Assembly (NCBI GenBank): GCA_029339195.1
Contig: JAPTJF010000076.1
Span: 1-64,000, forward strand
Length of the DNA: 64,000 bases
Source: Micractinium sp. NFX-FRZ
Taxonomy: Eukaryota > Chlorophyta > Trebouxiophyceae > Chlorellales > Chlorellaceae
Direction of reading: 5' to 3'
Shown: in pieces, positions 37,401-48,443 of the stretch
Position numbering within the stretch: the stretch's first letter is position 1
Layout: each line of letters starts with the position of its first letter
The notes under the pieces: generated by a model
Seen by the model: only the letters and a program-made list of their open reading frames with translations
The model's database searches: none
Told to the model about the DNA's origin: nothing
Translations under genes and position numbers: made by a program

Positions 37401-39917
37401 GGTCATCACCACAGTGAGCGGAGAAAGTTTGGAAGCAGGGCTTGGTTCGGAAAAGGAAGGGAGCATGGTGTGCAGGAACGGGGGAGTGGTGGCGCCCCTG
37501 CCCCCTCTCGCACGCCTGGCCCCCGCACGCCTCCCCTCATGCACTCCTCTGCCTCGCCCCCCGTATGACCCCACCTGGGCATGGCGATTAAATGCCCCTG
37601 CCGTGAGGCACCTTCCCCGCCCTGGCATCAGCTCGTGCCCAAGCCCGCCCACCTGCCTCGCTGCCCCCGCTGCAGGTGGTGGGCCGTGCAGAGCCCCACA
37701 ACTTGAAGGTGGGCCACCCCAGCCAGAAGCGGACGCTGACCATCCGGGAGAATGCGCGCGCGCAGGTAGGCTAAAGACGGGGAACTTGTGGGTTGGGCCG
37801 TTCCTGCCGCGCGTCGCAGCGCCCCTTCTTGTCCTCTTGTGTGCGCATGCAGGGCTGGGTGAAAAATGTGCGCACTGTTCTGCAGTGTCTGTTGATTGGC
37901 TGTCCCAGGCGCAGGGCTTCCCCAGATCACCCAGTGCTGCTGGCCAGCTTCCCCAGATCACCCAGTGCTGCTGGCCAGTCGACATAGCGGCCACTGAAAC
38001 CTGAACCAGCATGTTTGCATTCCCACTTTCTTCCCTGCACGACGGCCCAGGACATCCGCTTGCTGCGGAGGAAGATGCACCCCTCCGACACGCTGTTCTC
38101 GTACTGACGTATGCCTGACGTTCTGCTGACTCCTGCCCTGCAGGGCTTCCCGGACTACCATGTGCTGCTGGCCAAGCCAAGCAAGAGCAAGCGGAACAAC
38201 AGCCTGGTGCAGCGCTACCAGGTGGGCCCCGCTGCCCGCACCGCCTGCATGCCTGCCCTGTGTGGCGCCGCCCGCGTGTTCGGGCTGTGCTGCCAGCACA
38301 ATTTTGACGCTGGCGCACTCCTGCTGCCGTGTTTTAGCTGCCTGGCCAGACGGCAGAGCTTTAAAAAAAAGTATGGGGCTTCTAACTTAAAAGAAGTTTT
38401 AGTTAACACTGAACCAGGCTAGCGCTGCCTGCAGCCAGTGACGCCAGGCAGGGCTGCATGCATGGCCCGCATGCCGCCCCCACTGGCTCTCGACCCCTCC
38501 TTCCCTTGCATGGCCCTCCCTCTCACTTCCCGTTCACCCTCCCTGTGGCCCCTCTGCAGCAAATGGGCAATGCGGTGAGCCCGCAGGTGGCGTCTGCGCT
38601 GGGGCGCTGCCTGGCGCTGGCGGCGCTGCACCAGAGCCCGCCGGGGGAGATGCTGCTCAGCGTGCCCGACCCCGAATATGATGCGGTGGGTGCGGCCGTC
38701 CCGCCTTGTGTACTGCCAGAGAGAGCGACTGCCCTGTATTGGCTCCTTCTCGCTAGACCTTACTGCAGCGCCTTCACTACGTCGGCACCTCAAGAGTCCA
38801 GCACGTGCATGCACATGCAATGCCCGCTAGCATGCTGCCTGCACCCACGCCGCGCCAGTGCACCCTATGCTGTGCGGCGCCCTTGCACCTCGCCTGTCGC
38901 CTGCCGACTCTCCAGTCTGTACCGCTAGCCCACTGCCCTGCCTCCCTCCCTGTGCCCCGCAGCTGGTGGATGAGTGGGGGGAGCAGTATGCTGCTGAGGA
39001 GTTGCGGGCGGCGGCAGAGGGGCGGGAGTGCGACTTCCACAGGGACTTTTACGCCATCGACTACAACGTTGCCAACCTGGAATTGTTGGACAATGTCGTG
39101 CGCTTCCTGGACGGCGACGGCACCAACCAGCAGGTGTGTGTGGGAGGCATATTTTGGCGTGTGTTTGGGCACAGGGCACCAAGGGTGCGCAGAGGCGGGG
39201 AGCGGGGGAGCGAGGAAGCAGTGGTGCCACGTGCAAGCAGAGGGGTGGATGAAGGACAAGCACGCTGACGCCAGCCGGGGGGAACCACCAGCCAAGCACA
39301 GTTAGTCAACCGCCTCTTTCCTGCCCTCCATCGCGCCTCTGCAGCCCAGCGGCAGCGGCAAGACGGCAGAGGGGAGCGAGGAGGAGGAAGAGGAGGAGGA
39401 GCGAGCGGCGCCGCAGCAGCGGGCGAAGCAGCGGCCCAAGAAGCAGGCGCGGCAGCAGCAGCGGCGCCCCCGCGCTGGAAAGCAGGCAGCGCAGGCGGCG
39501 GCAGCAGCAGCTGTGGAGGATGAGGAGGAGGAGGAGAGCGAGGAGCCACAGCAGCAGCAGCAGCAGGGGCAGGGCACGGGCTCTGGCAGCGAGGTGGACG
39601 TCTGCGAGGAGAAGGAGGCAGAGGAGGAGGAGGCATCTGGCGGCGGTGCAGCGGCAGCAGTAGCGGCCATGGAGGAGGACGAAGATGAGGAGTCAGAGGA
39701 GGCAGAGTGGGCAGATGCAGAAGAGGAGGTCGGGGACGTTGCGGGGGAGGCAGCAGAGGAGGAAGAAGAGGAGGAGGAGGAGGAGGGGAGCGGCGCTCGG
39801 GAGGAGGTGGAGGGATCGGAGACAGAGGCGGATGAGGCAGACCTTGCGGCAGCACCCACCTCGGTGCTGGCGGCGGCACGGCGGGAAAAGAAGGTGGCGC
39901 GCATGAGCATGGGCTGA
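25441..39917 (+). CDS. CMT: Chromomethylase-like DNA (cytosine-5) methyltransferase
   Basis: Methylates cytosine in nuclear DNA; 1453 aa. Order: BAH domain (about 107-275), motif I DLYVGAGGL (285-293), acidic Lys/Glu insert (405-503), degenerate chromodomain (590-627), catalytic GGPPCQG (Cys647), ENV (689-691), QGRWR (731-735), an insert (850-960), IRENARAQGFP (1131-1141), QMGNAV (1165-1170), acidic tail (1264-1453). A chromodomain between motifs I and IV is the plant chromomethylase layout. Exons: 25441-25447, 25671-25777, 25934-26137, 26522-26617, 26948-27113, 27375-27462, 27820-27890, 28118-28215, 28388-28500, 29047-29128, 29318-29416, 29708-29790, 30057-30352, 30552-30690, 31010-31145, 31505-31602, 31887-31947, 32139-32194, 32441-32516, 32798-32869, 33122-33256, 33532-33609, 33844-33942, 34312-34398, 34753-34806, 35045-35144, 35403-35527, 35761-35860, 36226-36321, 36695-36859, 37103-37239, 37676-37765, 38144-38221, 38560-38685, 38963-39133, 39345-39917. 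Phase holds across all. The 7-nt first exon and the exon 13 acceptor (30057 or 30063) are the least certain. Confidence 0.92.
28833..29046 (+). repeat. Four-copy tandem repeat of a splice acceptor
   Basis: CTGCAG followed by the start of exon 10 (CATCCAGACGCGCACCGACT) occurs with CTGCAG at 28833, 28903, 28972 and 29041, that is with periods of 70, 69 and 69 bases. Only the last copy runs on into the full open exon (29047-29128). The other three lose the exon after about 30 bases. Confidence 0.95.
31243..31265 (+). repeat. Exon echo of methyltransferase exon 15
   Basis: Intronic copy of the exon 15 end and donor (GGAGTTCAAGGTGGG at 31136-31150) about 110 bases downstream. Confidence 0.65.
32592..32625 (+). 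repeat. Exon echo of methyltransferase exon 19
   Basis: Degenerate copy of 32483-32518, the stretch encoding the ENV motif and its donor, placed in the following intron. Confidence 0.6.
33739..33779 (+). repeat. Exon echo of methyltransferase exon 23
   Basis: ACAG followed by a copy of the exon 23 start (GTCCTGCTGGGCAACATCCC against GTCCTGCTGGGCGACATCCT at 33844). The acceptor is copied too. It sits about 100 bases before the true exon. Confidence 0.85.
34221..34250 (+). repeat. Exon echo of methyltransferase exon 24
   Basis: TGCAGGCCTGGCTGCGCCGT copies the acceptor and first codons of exon 24 (34309-34327), 87 bases ahead of it. Confidence 0.85.
37300..37415 (+). repeat. Two exon echoes of methyltransferase exon 31
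   Basis: GCGGACCACGAGGTCATCGC (37300-37350 region) and a shorter GAGCACGAGGTCATCACCAC (37393-37412) copy the end of exon 31 and its donor (37216-37262). Confidence 0.85.
37908..37978 (+). repeat. Two exon echoes of methyltransferase exon 33
   Basis: Two tandem copies of a block like CAGTGCTGCTGGCCAG, the first led by GCGCAGGGCTTCCC. This matches the join of exon 32 end and exon 33 start (38141-38175), the motif IX region. Confidence 0.8.
38051..38107 (+). other. Coding-like alternative last exon of the methyltransferase gene
   Basis: After an acceptor-like CCCAG, 18 codons and a TGA read in phase 0 with exon 32 (DIRLLRRKMHPSDTLFSY). All 18 sense codons end in G or C, as real exons here do. 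Used as a terminal exon it would give a protein of about 1156 aa lacking the GFP and GNAV blocks. It could instead be a relic from elsewhere. Confidence 0.45.
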
Positions 39918-40423
39918 ATTTCTGCGTCTGGCCTTGCGATGCATGCAATATTCGTCAGTCAGGAAGGCACGCAGCATGTCCTGTGTAAACAAATCCCCGC
40001 TACACTGCGTCCCCTCACGTCAAGTGTGACAGCCTCTGCGCTGACCACCAAAGGCGGGACACGCAGAGAACTGTTGCATGGCGCCCTTGCAGCAGCCCCG
40101 CCATTGCACTACCTCTCGGGCGTTGCATATTGCATCTACTGGTGGTCACGCAGCGCGCGCAGGGTGCAATCGAGACTTGCGCCCATGCTGCCTGCTGCGT
40201 GCAGTCTCGGCCCAAAGGCTGCCGGACTTGGCCAATTCCGTCTCCCTTGGCCGCGTTGTTGTTTGCTAGATCCGTAAGGGTAGCACTCGCAGCGGCAGGA
40301 GCCCGTGGTCTGCGCTTTCGGCTGCAGAATCGCCTCTCCTCTGCCACTGTCTGTTTCCCGCCGCCTGAGTCTCTCACTCGCGGCCCCGCATCACCTAGGC
40401 CGAGTCCACGGCAACTAGCAGCG
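39918..40423. other. Intergenic region, methyltransferase 3' end to BPM start
   Basis: 506 bases holding the methyltransferase 3' UTR and the BPM promoter and 5' UTR. No supported exon is present. Confidence 0.55.
39984..39988 (+). terminator. TGTAA polyadenylation signal of the methyltransferase gene
   Basis: TGTAA 67 bases after the stop codon, in a locally AT-richer stretch. Confidence 0.6.
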
Positions 40424-43400
40424 ATGCAGGCCGCGGCCGAAGCGGCGCCGGCAAAGGAGGCGACCCCCGGTTCCGCCAAGAAGAGCAGCAGCAAGACCGT
40501 GACGGACACGGTAATAGGTGGGTGGTGCCGACCTACGTAGCGGCCGGAGGCTTGCCGCTGGTGCCTATCGCCGCCGTCGGCGCCCTGCGCCCGCCCGCGC
40601 CGACTGCCCCCCCTTGCGCCCCCCGCCTTCTCCCCCCCGCTGCAGGCGAGCATGAGCACACGATTGTGGGATACAGCCTGGTGAAGGGCATTGGCGACGG
40701 CGAGCCGATTGCCAGGTGCGCCAGCCGCTCCTGCCTGTACCGCACACCGCTAGCGCTCCAGCTTCCACCTGCCTCCCATCTGACCTGTTCCCGACCCCCA
40801 CCCCGCTGTGTGCCCATCCCCTTCCCTGCAGCGAGCGCTTTGTTGTGGGCGGGCACGAGTGGGTGCTGCTGTTCTACCCCGACGGCAAGCGCAGCTCGTC
40901 AGAAATGCACAACATCCAGCCGGCGCAGGTGCCGCCACACAACGCACACTTGCAGCAGCAGGCAGCGGCCGCAGCGGGCGGCGGCGCAGCCGGCGCAGGG
41001 CTGGGCGCGCTGCCACCGCCTCCAGGCGGTGCCGGCGGTGCCCCCGCAGGCCTGGGTGCAGGGCCGCTGCCGCCTCGGGCGCCTGGAGCAGCAGGCGGGC
41101 CTCCCGCACAAGGCGGTGCACCCGGGCAGCAGCCGGCCCCCATGCGCGCGCCGCAGGGCGCACCTGGTGGCGCCATGCCTGCCCCCCAGGCTGGCGCACT
41201 CATGGTGAACCCCGCAGCGGCGCAGTTGGCGGCAGCCAACCAGCAGGCAGCAGCCGCGGCAGCAGCAGGCAACAACGACTACTGTGCGCTCTTTGTGGCG
41301 CTCATAGGTGCGAGGGCCGTGGGGGGCGCGGAGCAGTGCCAACCACCGCTGTGTTGCTGTCCGACTCCTGGGTGCTGCCATGAACCAGCTCCATCGGCTG
41401 TTAGACTCCTGCCTTTGCGCTGCTACAAGCAAACAAGCCCCCAACCTGCCCTGCTGCAGGCGAGACGGACAACCCGCAGGGTGTGGTCAACACCAGCGAG
41501 GGGCGGGTGGTGCGTGCCTTCCACCGCTTCACCCTGGTTGACCAGTCAGGTGCGCACAGGCCTGGGCTGCGGGTGTGGTGGATTGCACCAGGGGCACGCG
41601 GTGGCTCGGAACCGTGCTGCAGCAGCCGCCTGGGCAGAGGAAGGTGGGCGGTCACTTTTCGTGGGCCGCCTGCATCCACCAACTGCACGCTCTGCTTGGC
41701 TGCCCACCTCTCCCTGCCCGCCTGCCCTATCCATGGCACCTACAGTACGATTCCCCTGCCATCACTGCACATTTGATACACACCCACCCTGCTCACCCTC
41801 CTCTCTCCCCGCCCCCCAGGCCGCGGGCAGGACATCACCAAGGGGCGGCGGCGCGACCAGGGCGCCGTCAAGATCAGCTGCGCGCGCCAGGACCCCAACG
41901 CCCGCAACTGCCACGGCTACCGCAAGTTCGTGAAGAAGAGCCTGCTGGAGGACCCGCAGGTGGGTGCCTGGCCTGGGGTGGGGGTGTGCGGGGTGGCGAC
42001 GGTGGGCGCTGCCACGTGTGGTCAAGTTGGGCAATCTTGACGATGTGGGTGCTGGCTGGTCACCGACATAGCCATCCCTGTGCTGTTGGTTTCATACCCC
42101 TCCCCCTCTTCTTGTCCGAGTGCAGCGGGGCCTCCTGGTGAACGACACCATCGTGATCCGCTACCAGATTGAGCTGGTGGTCAGCAGCGGCGGCGCGCTG
42201 TCGCGGTCCACCTCAAAGCCGCCGGTGCCGCAGATCCACGTGCCGCCACCCAACCTGGGGCTGGACCTAGCCAGCCTGCTGCAGAGCGGGGTGGGGGCGG
42301 ACGTAAACTTTGAGGTGGAGGGGGAGGAGATGGCGGCGCACAAGATCATTCTGCAGGTGCGGGCTGCGTGCACGGCGGTGCTGGGGTGTAGTGTGGCGTG
42401 GCATCGAGAAGTTGTGGTCTGAAACCCTCGGGGAGGTCAGCAGGAGATATACACCGTAGTGAGGGAAGACAGCGCTCTTACGGGCCTGCCTCCTGCCCGC
42501 CTCTTGCTACCCCGGGTTGCGCGCCTGCAGGCCCGGTCCCCCGTGTTCCGCGCGCTGCTGACGGGCCCCATGCGGGAGGGGCACGAGAGCCGCATCGACA
42601 TCCAAGATGTGCGGGCCCCCGTGTTCAAGGCGCTCATGTACTTTGCCTACACAGACTCGCTGCCAGACGACCTGCAGGTGGGCAGGGGAGCAGGTGTTTC
42701 AGCAGCAGAAAGAGGGGAGCGGGCCCTGTGTTTGGTGGCAGCGGGCAGGATTGTCTGTGGTTGGGGCTCACTACGGCAGCGGTGGGTGCGCTTTCTGGCC
42801 ACCACCCCGTGCTCACTGACCTCATGCTCGAAGCGATGACACTGCAGACCACATGCTTCGTGCTCTGTTTACCACTCTGCGACAGGGAGGCAGGGCCTGC
42901 GTGTGCGCCGGAGGGGCAGGAGCTGCCGCAGATGCCTGTACTGAACTTCTCGTGCATGCGCCCCTCCCTCCCCCCACCACCACCACCTGCAGGGCCCGAA
43001 GCTGGAGGTGACGATGGCGCAGCACCTGCTGGCGGCCGCCGACCGCTTCCAGCTCATCCGCCTGCGCTGCATCTGCGAGCAGCGGCTGTGCGAGACGGTG
43101 GAGGTGAGGCTGAGGCAGGCGGTGGCGGGCCTTTGTGCATGCTGGCGGGTGTGCCCTGCATTCGCGTCCATTCGCCGCACGGGCGGTGGAGGTGGATTGG
43201 GGCCCCGCAGTGCAGTGCATTGATGGGCGGGGCTGCTGTTGAAGCGGGGCGTAATGTTCAGCAGGTGCAGTTTGGGGTCCCAGCTTGCGACCACGTGCGG
43301 TGCTTGCGCACCGTCACCGCCTGCCCCCCCGCATCGCCCACCCGTCTCACAAACACACACTCCCTTCCCCTCACCCTCACCCTCATGCGTGCAGATTGAG

Positions 43401-43976
43401 ACGGTTGCCACCACGCTGGCGCTGGCCGAGCAGAACAACGCGCGCGAGCTGAAGCGCGTGTGCCTGGAGTTTGTGAGCAAGCAGCTGCAGGCGGTGATGG
43501 CCAGCGAGGGGTACCAGTACATGGTGCAAACATGCCCGCAGCTGCAGGCGGAGCTGCTGCAGGTGATTTTGTGTATGGCGGGGTGGGGGTGGGGAGGGGG
43601 TCGCAATGAGCGAGGGGTGCCAGCACATGGTGCAAGCGTGCCCGCTGCTGTAGGTGCCTGCCAGGGTGGGGTGGCGCTGCGGGGCCTGTTTGGGGTACCG
43701 GGCGGCGCTGCAGTGTCCTGCTGATGCATGCAAGCTCCTTGCGTGGTGGTGCTGTTCTCTTGTGGGGCTGGAGTGGTGGGCAGGTCAGAAAGAACAGCTG
43801 CTGACGCCATGCATGCTCCGTCTGTTATGCTGCAGGTCATTGCCACAGCTCCCCCGCAGCGCAGCCGGCAGGTGCACATCGTGCCGCACCACCAGGGGCA
43901 GGTGGGCCAGGCGCGCGCCGCCGATGAGAGCTCCACGGACGGCCAGCTGCGGCGCGTGCGCCAGCGGCGCGAATGA
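40424..43976 (+). CDS. BPM: BTB/POZ-MATH protein (CUL3 ubiquitin ligase adaptor)
   Basis: Substrate adaptor for CUL3 E3 ubiquitin ligases: MATH binds the target and BTB binds CUL3. It has 555 aa. The MATH half starts HTIVGYSLVKGIGDGEPI, runs through GGHEWVLLFYPDGK and CALFVALI, and ends near residue 310. It is interrupted at about 95-205 by an Ala/Gly/Pro/Gln-rich insert. BTB (about 335-450) shows VGADVNFEVEGEEMAAHKII, ARSPVFRALLTGPM and QHLLAAADRFQL. The C-terminal part (VATTLALAEQNN, VMASEGYQYM) matches the plant BPM tail. Exons: 40424-40517, 40646-40715, 40832-41307, 41460-41549, 41820-41959, 42126-42356, 42531-42677, 42993-43103, 43395-43562, 43836-43976; phase intact. Plant BPM proteins are the closest family by domain order and motifs. 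Confidence 0.94.
43608..43656 (+). repeat. Exon echo of BPM exon 9
   Basis: Intronic copy of the exon 9 end (43503-43558): GCACATGGTGCAAGCGTGCC against GTACATGGTGCAAACATGCC, about 100 bases downstream. Confidence 0.85.
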
Positions 43977-44676
43977 GCGCAACGCAGGGTGCACCAGCGC
44001 GCTCTTGGTGCCCACGCCAGTGTGATACATGAGCCAGGGGCGGGCGCAGCAGGGGCATCGTGATGAAAGCGGGTCGCTTGCACGCCCGCCCCCCAGCCCC
44101 CGCACGGTTCCAGTAATGTATGCTCTCCCACGCTGCGGCAACCGCACCGCCCGCACCCCTCTCCCACCTCACTGGCCCCGCGCCCACCCCACTGGGGTGT
44201 GGGCCGTCGCCAACTCTCTCTTCCCAATCCCGGCTGGCCTGCCCGCCTCTGTATGCTGCTGAGTTGCCCTCTGCTGCCTCATTGGCACCCCTCCCTCGCT
44301 CCACCCTCCCTCCCTACCTCTGCCGCGCTCCTCACCCTTCCCTTCCTCCCCTGCCGCCTCCCTTCCCAGTTTAACCCCCCAATGCGATGCCCCTCCCTAA
44401 TGTCTTGCTTATCCTTCTTTCTGTTGCTTTTGCTGCGGCACAGACCCCTCCCCCTCCAGTTAGCCTCTTCTGCTCCCCTGCTGCCTGCCCTGCCCCTCAA
44501 TCGGGCATGGCTCGCTCTCTGTAACACACGGCAGCTTTTCGATGAAGGTAGAACCCTAGCAACACATGCAGTCAGTCACACAATTGCAACACAATGTGCA
44601 CGTCCTGTGCATTTTGCTCCAGGCAGGTTGGGTGGATCGAATTGGTGTGACGCTCTCCATTCCATCGCTGCTACAC
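43977..44676. other. Convergent intergenic region, BPM / membrane protein
   Basis: 700 bases between two stop codons. It is pyrimidine-rich on the plus strand (44150-44500) with no supported exon. Confidence 0.5.
44520..44524 (+). terminator. Possible TGTAA polyadenylation signal of BPM
   Basis: TGTAA 544 bases after the BPM stop, at the end of a pyrimidine-rich stretch. The long distance lowers confidence. Confidence 0.4.
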
Positions 44677-46136
44677 TTACTTGGCCCGCCCCCGTGCTGC
44701 TGCCTGCTGCTCCGCCTGCTGCATCAGCTGCTGAGCCTTTTCCGGATCCGGCTGTGCCAACAAGTGCTGCCGCTGCCGCTGCTCTTGCATCGCGTCCACC
44801 CGCCGCTGCTCGCCGATAGCGGCCGCGCGCTCCTGCAAGGGGGAGTCGGGGAGCAAGGCAGGCAGGACGGTGGATGGGCAGACGAGGGAGGCAAGCGTAC
44901 ACTTGCATGATGCAACCGGGATGCTGTTGCGATGAGGCGCTGACGTCGCGAGCAGTGTGGCAGATGAGGGCAGTGCTGGCGGGCCAGCCCACCCATCAAT
45001 CACGGAACCACAGACCCACAATGCCTCACCCCCACCATCCTCGACCCACCCTTCGCATGTGCTCAAACATTGGGTCCAGTGGGCTGGGCTTGGGCCGCGC
45101 AAACACGAGGCGGCTGATCCATAGCATCAGCGCGCCGCCCGCCACGATCGCCACCTGCGCCCAGCGCCTGCGGTCGGTTGGGTTGGGGGCGGTTGGGGCC
45201 AGGCCAGCACAGGCGGCCGGCTTGGGTTGTTGGAGAAAGCACCGCGCGGCAGCACAAGCAGAGCTCCACGCAGCCACCAGCTCCCTCACCCGCCCGCCCT
45301 TGACTGCCCAGCTCCCGCCTCACCTCTTCTGCAGCCCCCGGTCCACGATGAGCTTGGCCCCCGCCGCCAGCGCCAGCGCAATGGGCACGCACTTGAGGGC
45401 ACCCATCATCCCCAGGTCGTGCCGCCCGTGCACGAACATCATGATTGAGATCTCTGTACAAAGAAGGGAAGAGACACAGGGGGAATGGGGTGAGACGTAT
45501 GAAGGGGCAGGCGGTGGGGTCCATGGCGGGCTCGGTGCTGCAGGGCCGCTCTTGCAGGATCAAAACCGTGCTCGGACCTATCACCTGCGCATTCTTTCCC
45601 TTTCATCCTGGCATGCTGCCCACCCACCTGACCAAGGGAAGCACATCACCACAAGCTTGAGGAAGCCAGCCATGACAAACACGGCACCCGCGGTGGGCAG
45701 CCCCACAGGCAGCGAGACGGCCCGCCACGGCGACCCGCCGCTGCCTCCATTGCTGCTGCTGCTGCTGTCTGCTGGTTCTCCGGGCGAGGCGGCGTCACGC
45801 GCTGGCTCCGGATCGGAAGGCGGCTCGGCGGCGGCGCCACCGCTGCTGGCGGCAGCAGCAGGCTGCAGCGGGGCGCAGGGGAAGCAGGCGTGCGGCTGTC
45901 GGGCAGCACTTGACGTTGCCTCAAGGGCAGCATGCCGCTTGCCCGATCCGTCACTCTGCAAGCATGCAGCAGCACAACTGCACAGCCCTGCGCACCTGGA
46001 GTCGCCGCTGCTGCAGCTGCCGCAGGCGGGTGGGCGCTGGAGCGGCGGCCAGGCGGCGGCACGCTGCTGCTGTGCGCGCCTGTGGCGGCGCACCGCTCCC
46101 CAGTACCGTCACCAGTCCGTGGCCTGCTGCCTGCAT
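44677..46136 (-). CDS. Unrecognised membrane protein with three hydrophobic spans
   Basis: I do not recognise the family. The supported 3' part comprises exons 45955-45628, 45453-45324, 45167-45050 and 44832-44677, all in phase. It encodes an Ala/Ser-rich region, then spans near VGLPTAGAVFVMAGFLKLVV, ALKCVPIALALAAGAKLIV and VAIVAGGALMLWISRLVF, then a polar Gln/Arg-rich helix to the stop (AEQQAAARGRAK). The 5' end is uncertain. The only fitting ATG I find is at 46136 (exon 46136-45996), which gives a basic, Ala-rich, transit-peptide-like N terminus and 290 aa, but it needs a 40-base intron. An upstream first exon is possible instead. An organelle membrane is a reasonable guess, no more. It is head to head with the METTL gene. 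Confidence 0.5.
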
Positions 46137-46777
46137 GCCGCAGAGTATCGCGTGCGCTCCGCCGGTGACAAGCACAGTGCCGGCAGTCCTCTGAGACGGG
46201 ATGCCTCGCCTGACAACCCACTTGACCGATTCACAGCACAGTGCGCTGTTTCGATGCTCACGATGCTCATGTTCTTTGACATTGCTGAGCTGGCGAAATG
46301 CATCGTGAGCTCAGGGAGCATGAGAGCACGTGCCCGCCCTTTGGATTGCGTTGTTCAGGAGGTCCGATCCCTAACAACTGTAGGCGTGGCCCAGCTTGTT
46401 GGTACGGTGGGTGTTGTTGGAGCACCCCACTCTTCTCGCATGTCCTGCTGCCTTTGAGGACACTCAACGGTGGGCTCTGCACTGTCAGATTTTGCCCTTG
46501 TCCTGGCGCGTGATCAACCGCACCGACCGCCGTTTTCTCAAGTGAGGAGCGCTGCTCTGAGTGGGTGCCCGCCAGCGGCTGCCGCCAGGTGCGTAGGGAC
46601 ACCTTCCGGACTGCACTGCCGCACAGGCATGGTATCTACCGGAGCATGTGGGCTTTAGAAGCTCGGAAAACCTGACCGTGTTTAGAACGCACGCGCGTCG
46701 CTCCTTCTGAAATCTGCCGGCTGGTGCCTGCCCCTCCGCCTCCCTCTGTCCTGCACCTGCCTCTGCCCCACGCTACC
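46137..46777. promoter_or_regulatory. Divergent gap, membrane protein / METTL
   Basis: About 640 bases between the two starts. It may also hide a missing 5' exon of the membrane-protein gene. It is less GC-rich than the flanking exons, and no motif-bearing ORF is seen. Confidence 0.45.
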
Positions 46778-47876
46778 ATGCAGCATCAGTCTCCGGAGGC
46801 CTGCACGCCTGCCCCAGGGAAAATCACTCACCTTCCCTTCACCGCTTCAGCTGCCCTGCACCTCCCAGCTGAGCTGTCCCCACCTGTCCCACTTGCCCCC
46901 CGTCCTATGCAGCCAGGAGTACAGGACATGGCTGCCCCGGTGCTCGCACTGCCCGGGCCCCAGTACTGTTTCAGATACGACGGAGACTTTGAAGTGGCGG
47001 GGCAGCCAGTCGTTGTGCATCAGGAGGGAGGGCAGGTGCGCACCAGGGGCGGATTGCAAAGCGGGCCATTGCCGCCGCTGTGTCTGCCTGCCTGGGCCTG
47101 TGCACGTCACCACAGGGCGTGCACTGCATGAAACCATTTTCACAAACAAGCACTCTCCGTTCCCTCGCTTTCTCATTCGTGTCTGCATACACCCGGCCTT
47201 GCAGGGCCGAGGCACTGCCTGGGCTGTGTGGGATGCTGCAGCCGTGGCCGCCCGCTACGTTGAAGCCGCAGCACCCGCCATTCTCGGAGGCAGCTTTGGC
47301 CCACCGCCGCAGTCGGTGCTCGAGCTCGGCAGCGGCACCGGGCTGGCGGGGCTGGCGGCAGCGGCAGCACTGCGGCTGCCCACCGTGCTCACAGATCTGC
47401 CAGATGTTCTGCCTGCGCTGCAGCGCAACATCGCAGCAAACCCGGGGCTGGCGAGGCTGGTCACCACAGCGCCGCTCGACTGGCACGCACCGCAGGCCTC
47501 GCCGGCACTTGGCGGCGGCAGTAGCGCTGGCAGCACGAGCGGCGTGAGTAGCAGCAACAACATCAGCAGCAGCAGCGGCGGCAGCAGCGGTGCTGCAGCC
47601 AGGCTTGTGTTGGCAGCAGACTGTGCATGGCTAGAGTCACTTGTGCACCCCTTTGTGGGCGCCCTAGAGGCAGCGGCCAGCCGCCCAGGCGACAGGTGCC
47701 TGCTCGCCTACCAGAGCCGCAGCAGCCGCATTGACTCCCTACTCTTTGGGCAGCTGGAAGCGGCCTTTGAGGTGGCGCCAGCTCAGCTGCTGCCGGGGGA
47801 GGCGCCCAGGGGGGTCATCGACGTTTACTGGCTGACCCCCCGCAGCGCCAGCAGCGGGCCAGCGCACTTGACATAG
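46778..47876 (+). CDS. METTL21-type (Methyltransf_16) protein methyltransferase
   Basis: A small S-adenosylmethionine-dependent methyltransferase of 309 aa, of the family that methylates lysines on chaperones and similar proteins. The SAM-binding motif I is SVLELGSGTGLAGLAAA. Post-I is VLTDLPDVLPALQRNIAANP. The later block AADCAWLESLVHPFVGALE corresponds to the family's acidic catalytic-site strand, and AYQSRSSRIDSLLFGQLE follows. Exons are 46778-47035 and 47205-47876, in phase. In-frame ATGs further in (for example at MQPGVQDM and MAAPVLALP) are alternative starts. A Ser/Gly/Asn-rich loop sits in the middle of the fold. The exact substrate cannot be told from the sequence. Confidence 0.82.
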
Positions 47877-48443
47877 CTGTGCCATGCTATGCTGTGCTGT
47901 TCCGTCCATGTGTCAATGTGCCTCTCCCATGCATTGCTTGGCTTTGCGCTTCTTGGTTCTGTCCTCCCCCAACGCACAATCCCACCACTTTGACCCCCGT
48001 CTCTTGACCCCTGCCACACGGCACCATGCTTGCCATCCACCACACTGGCTAGGACTTGACAATGACAAATGGCAACACAATCTGGAGCCTAAAAGCCGTA
48101 TGAGCACGTGTGGCACAAAACCCACAGCGCACGGTGGGGCCTTGCTGGCGAAAACTGAAAACAGGGAGCATGGCGAGCAAGGGGAGGCGGTGCCAGCAAG
48201 CAAGCACAAGCGGGCAAGGAACAGACACAGCAGAATGCGCAAAGTGTGGCATTTTATTCTCTAAACCTGGGAGCTAGCCTGCAGGAGGATGCGCCTGGCG
48301 CAGCTCGCATGCTGCTGCTGCATGTGTTGCAGCGTGCAGTGGCGAGGTGCCGCCGGGGCCAGCCTGCAGCCCTGCACGCGGCTGCTTCAGGGTGGAACTC
48401 CCCCCTGACTTCCCCTCCATGCAAAGGGCAGCAGTCCAGCGGA
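47877..48443. other. Convergent intergenic region, METTL / NAR1
   Basis: 567 bases between two stop codons. The part at 48040-48260 is relatively AT-rich, as expected for 3' ends. No exon and no clear TGTAA are seen. Confidence 0.5.
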
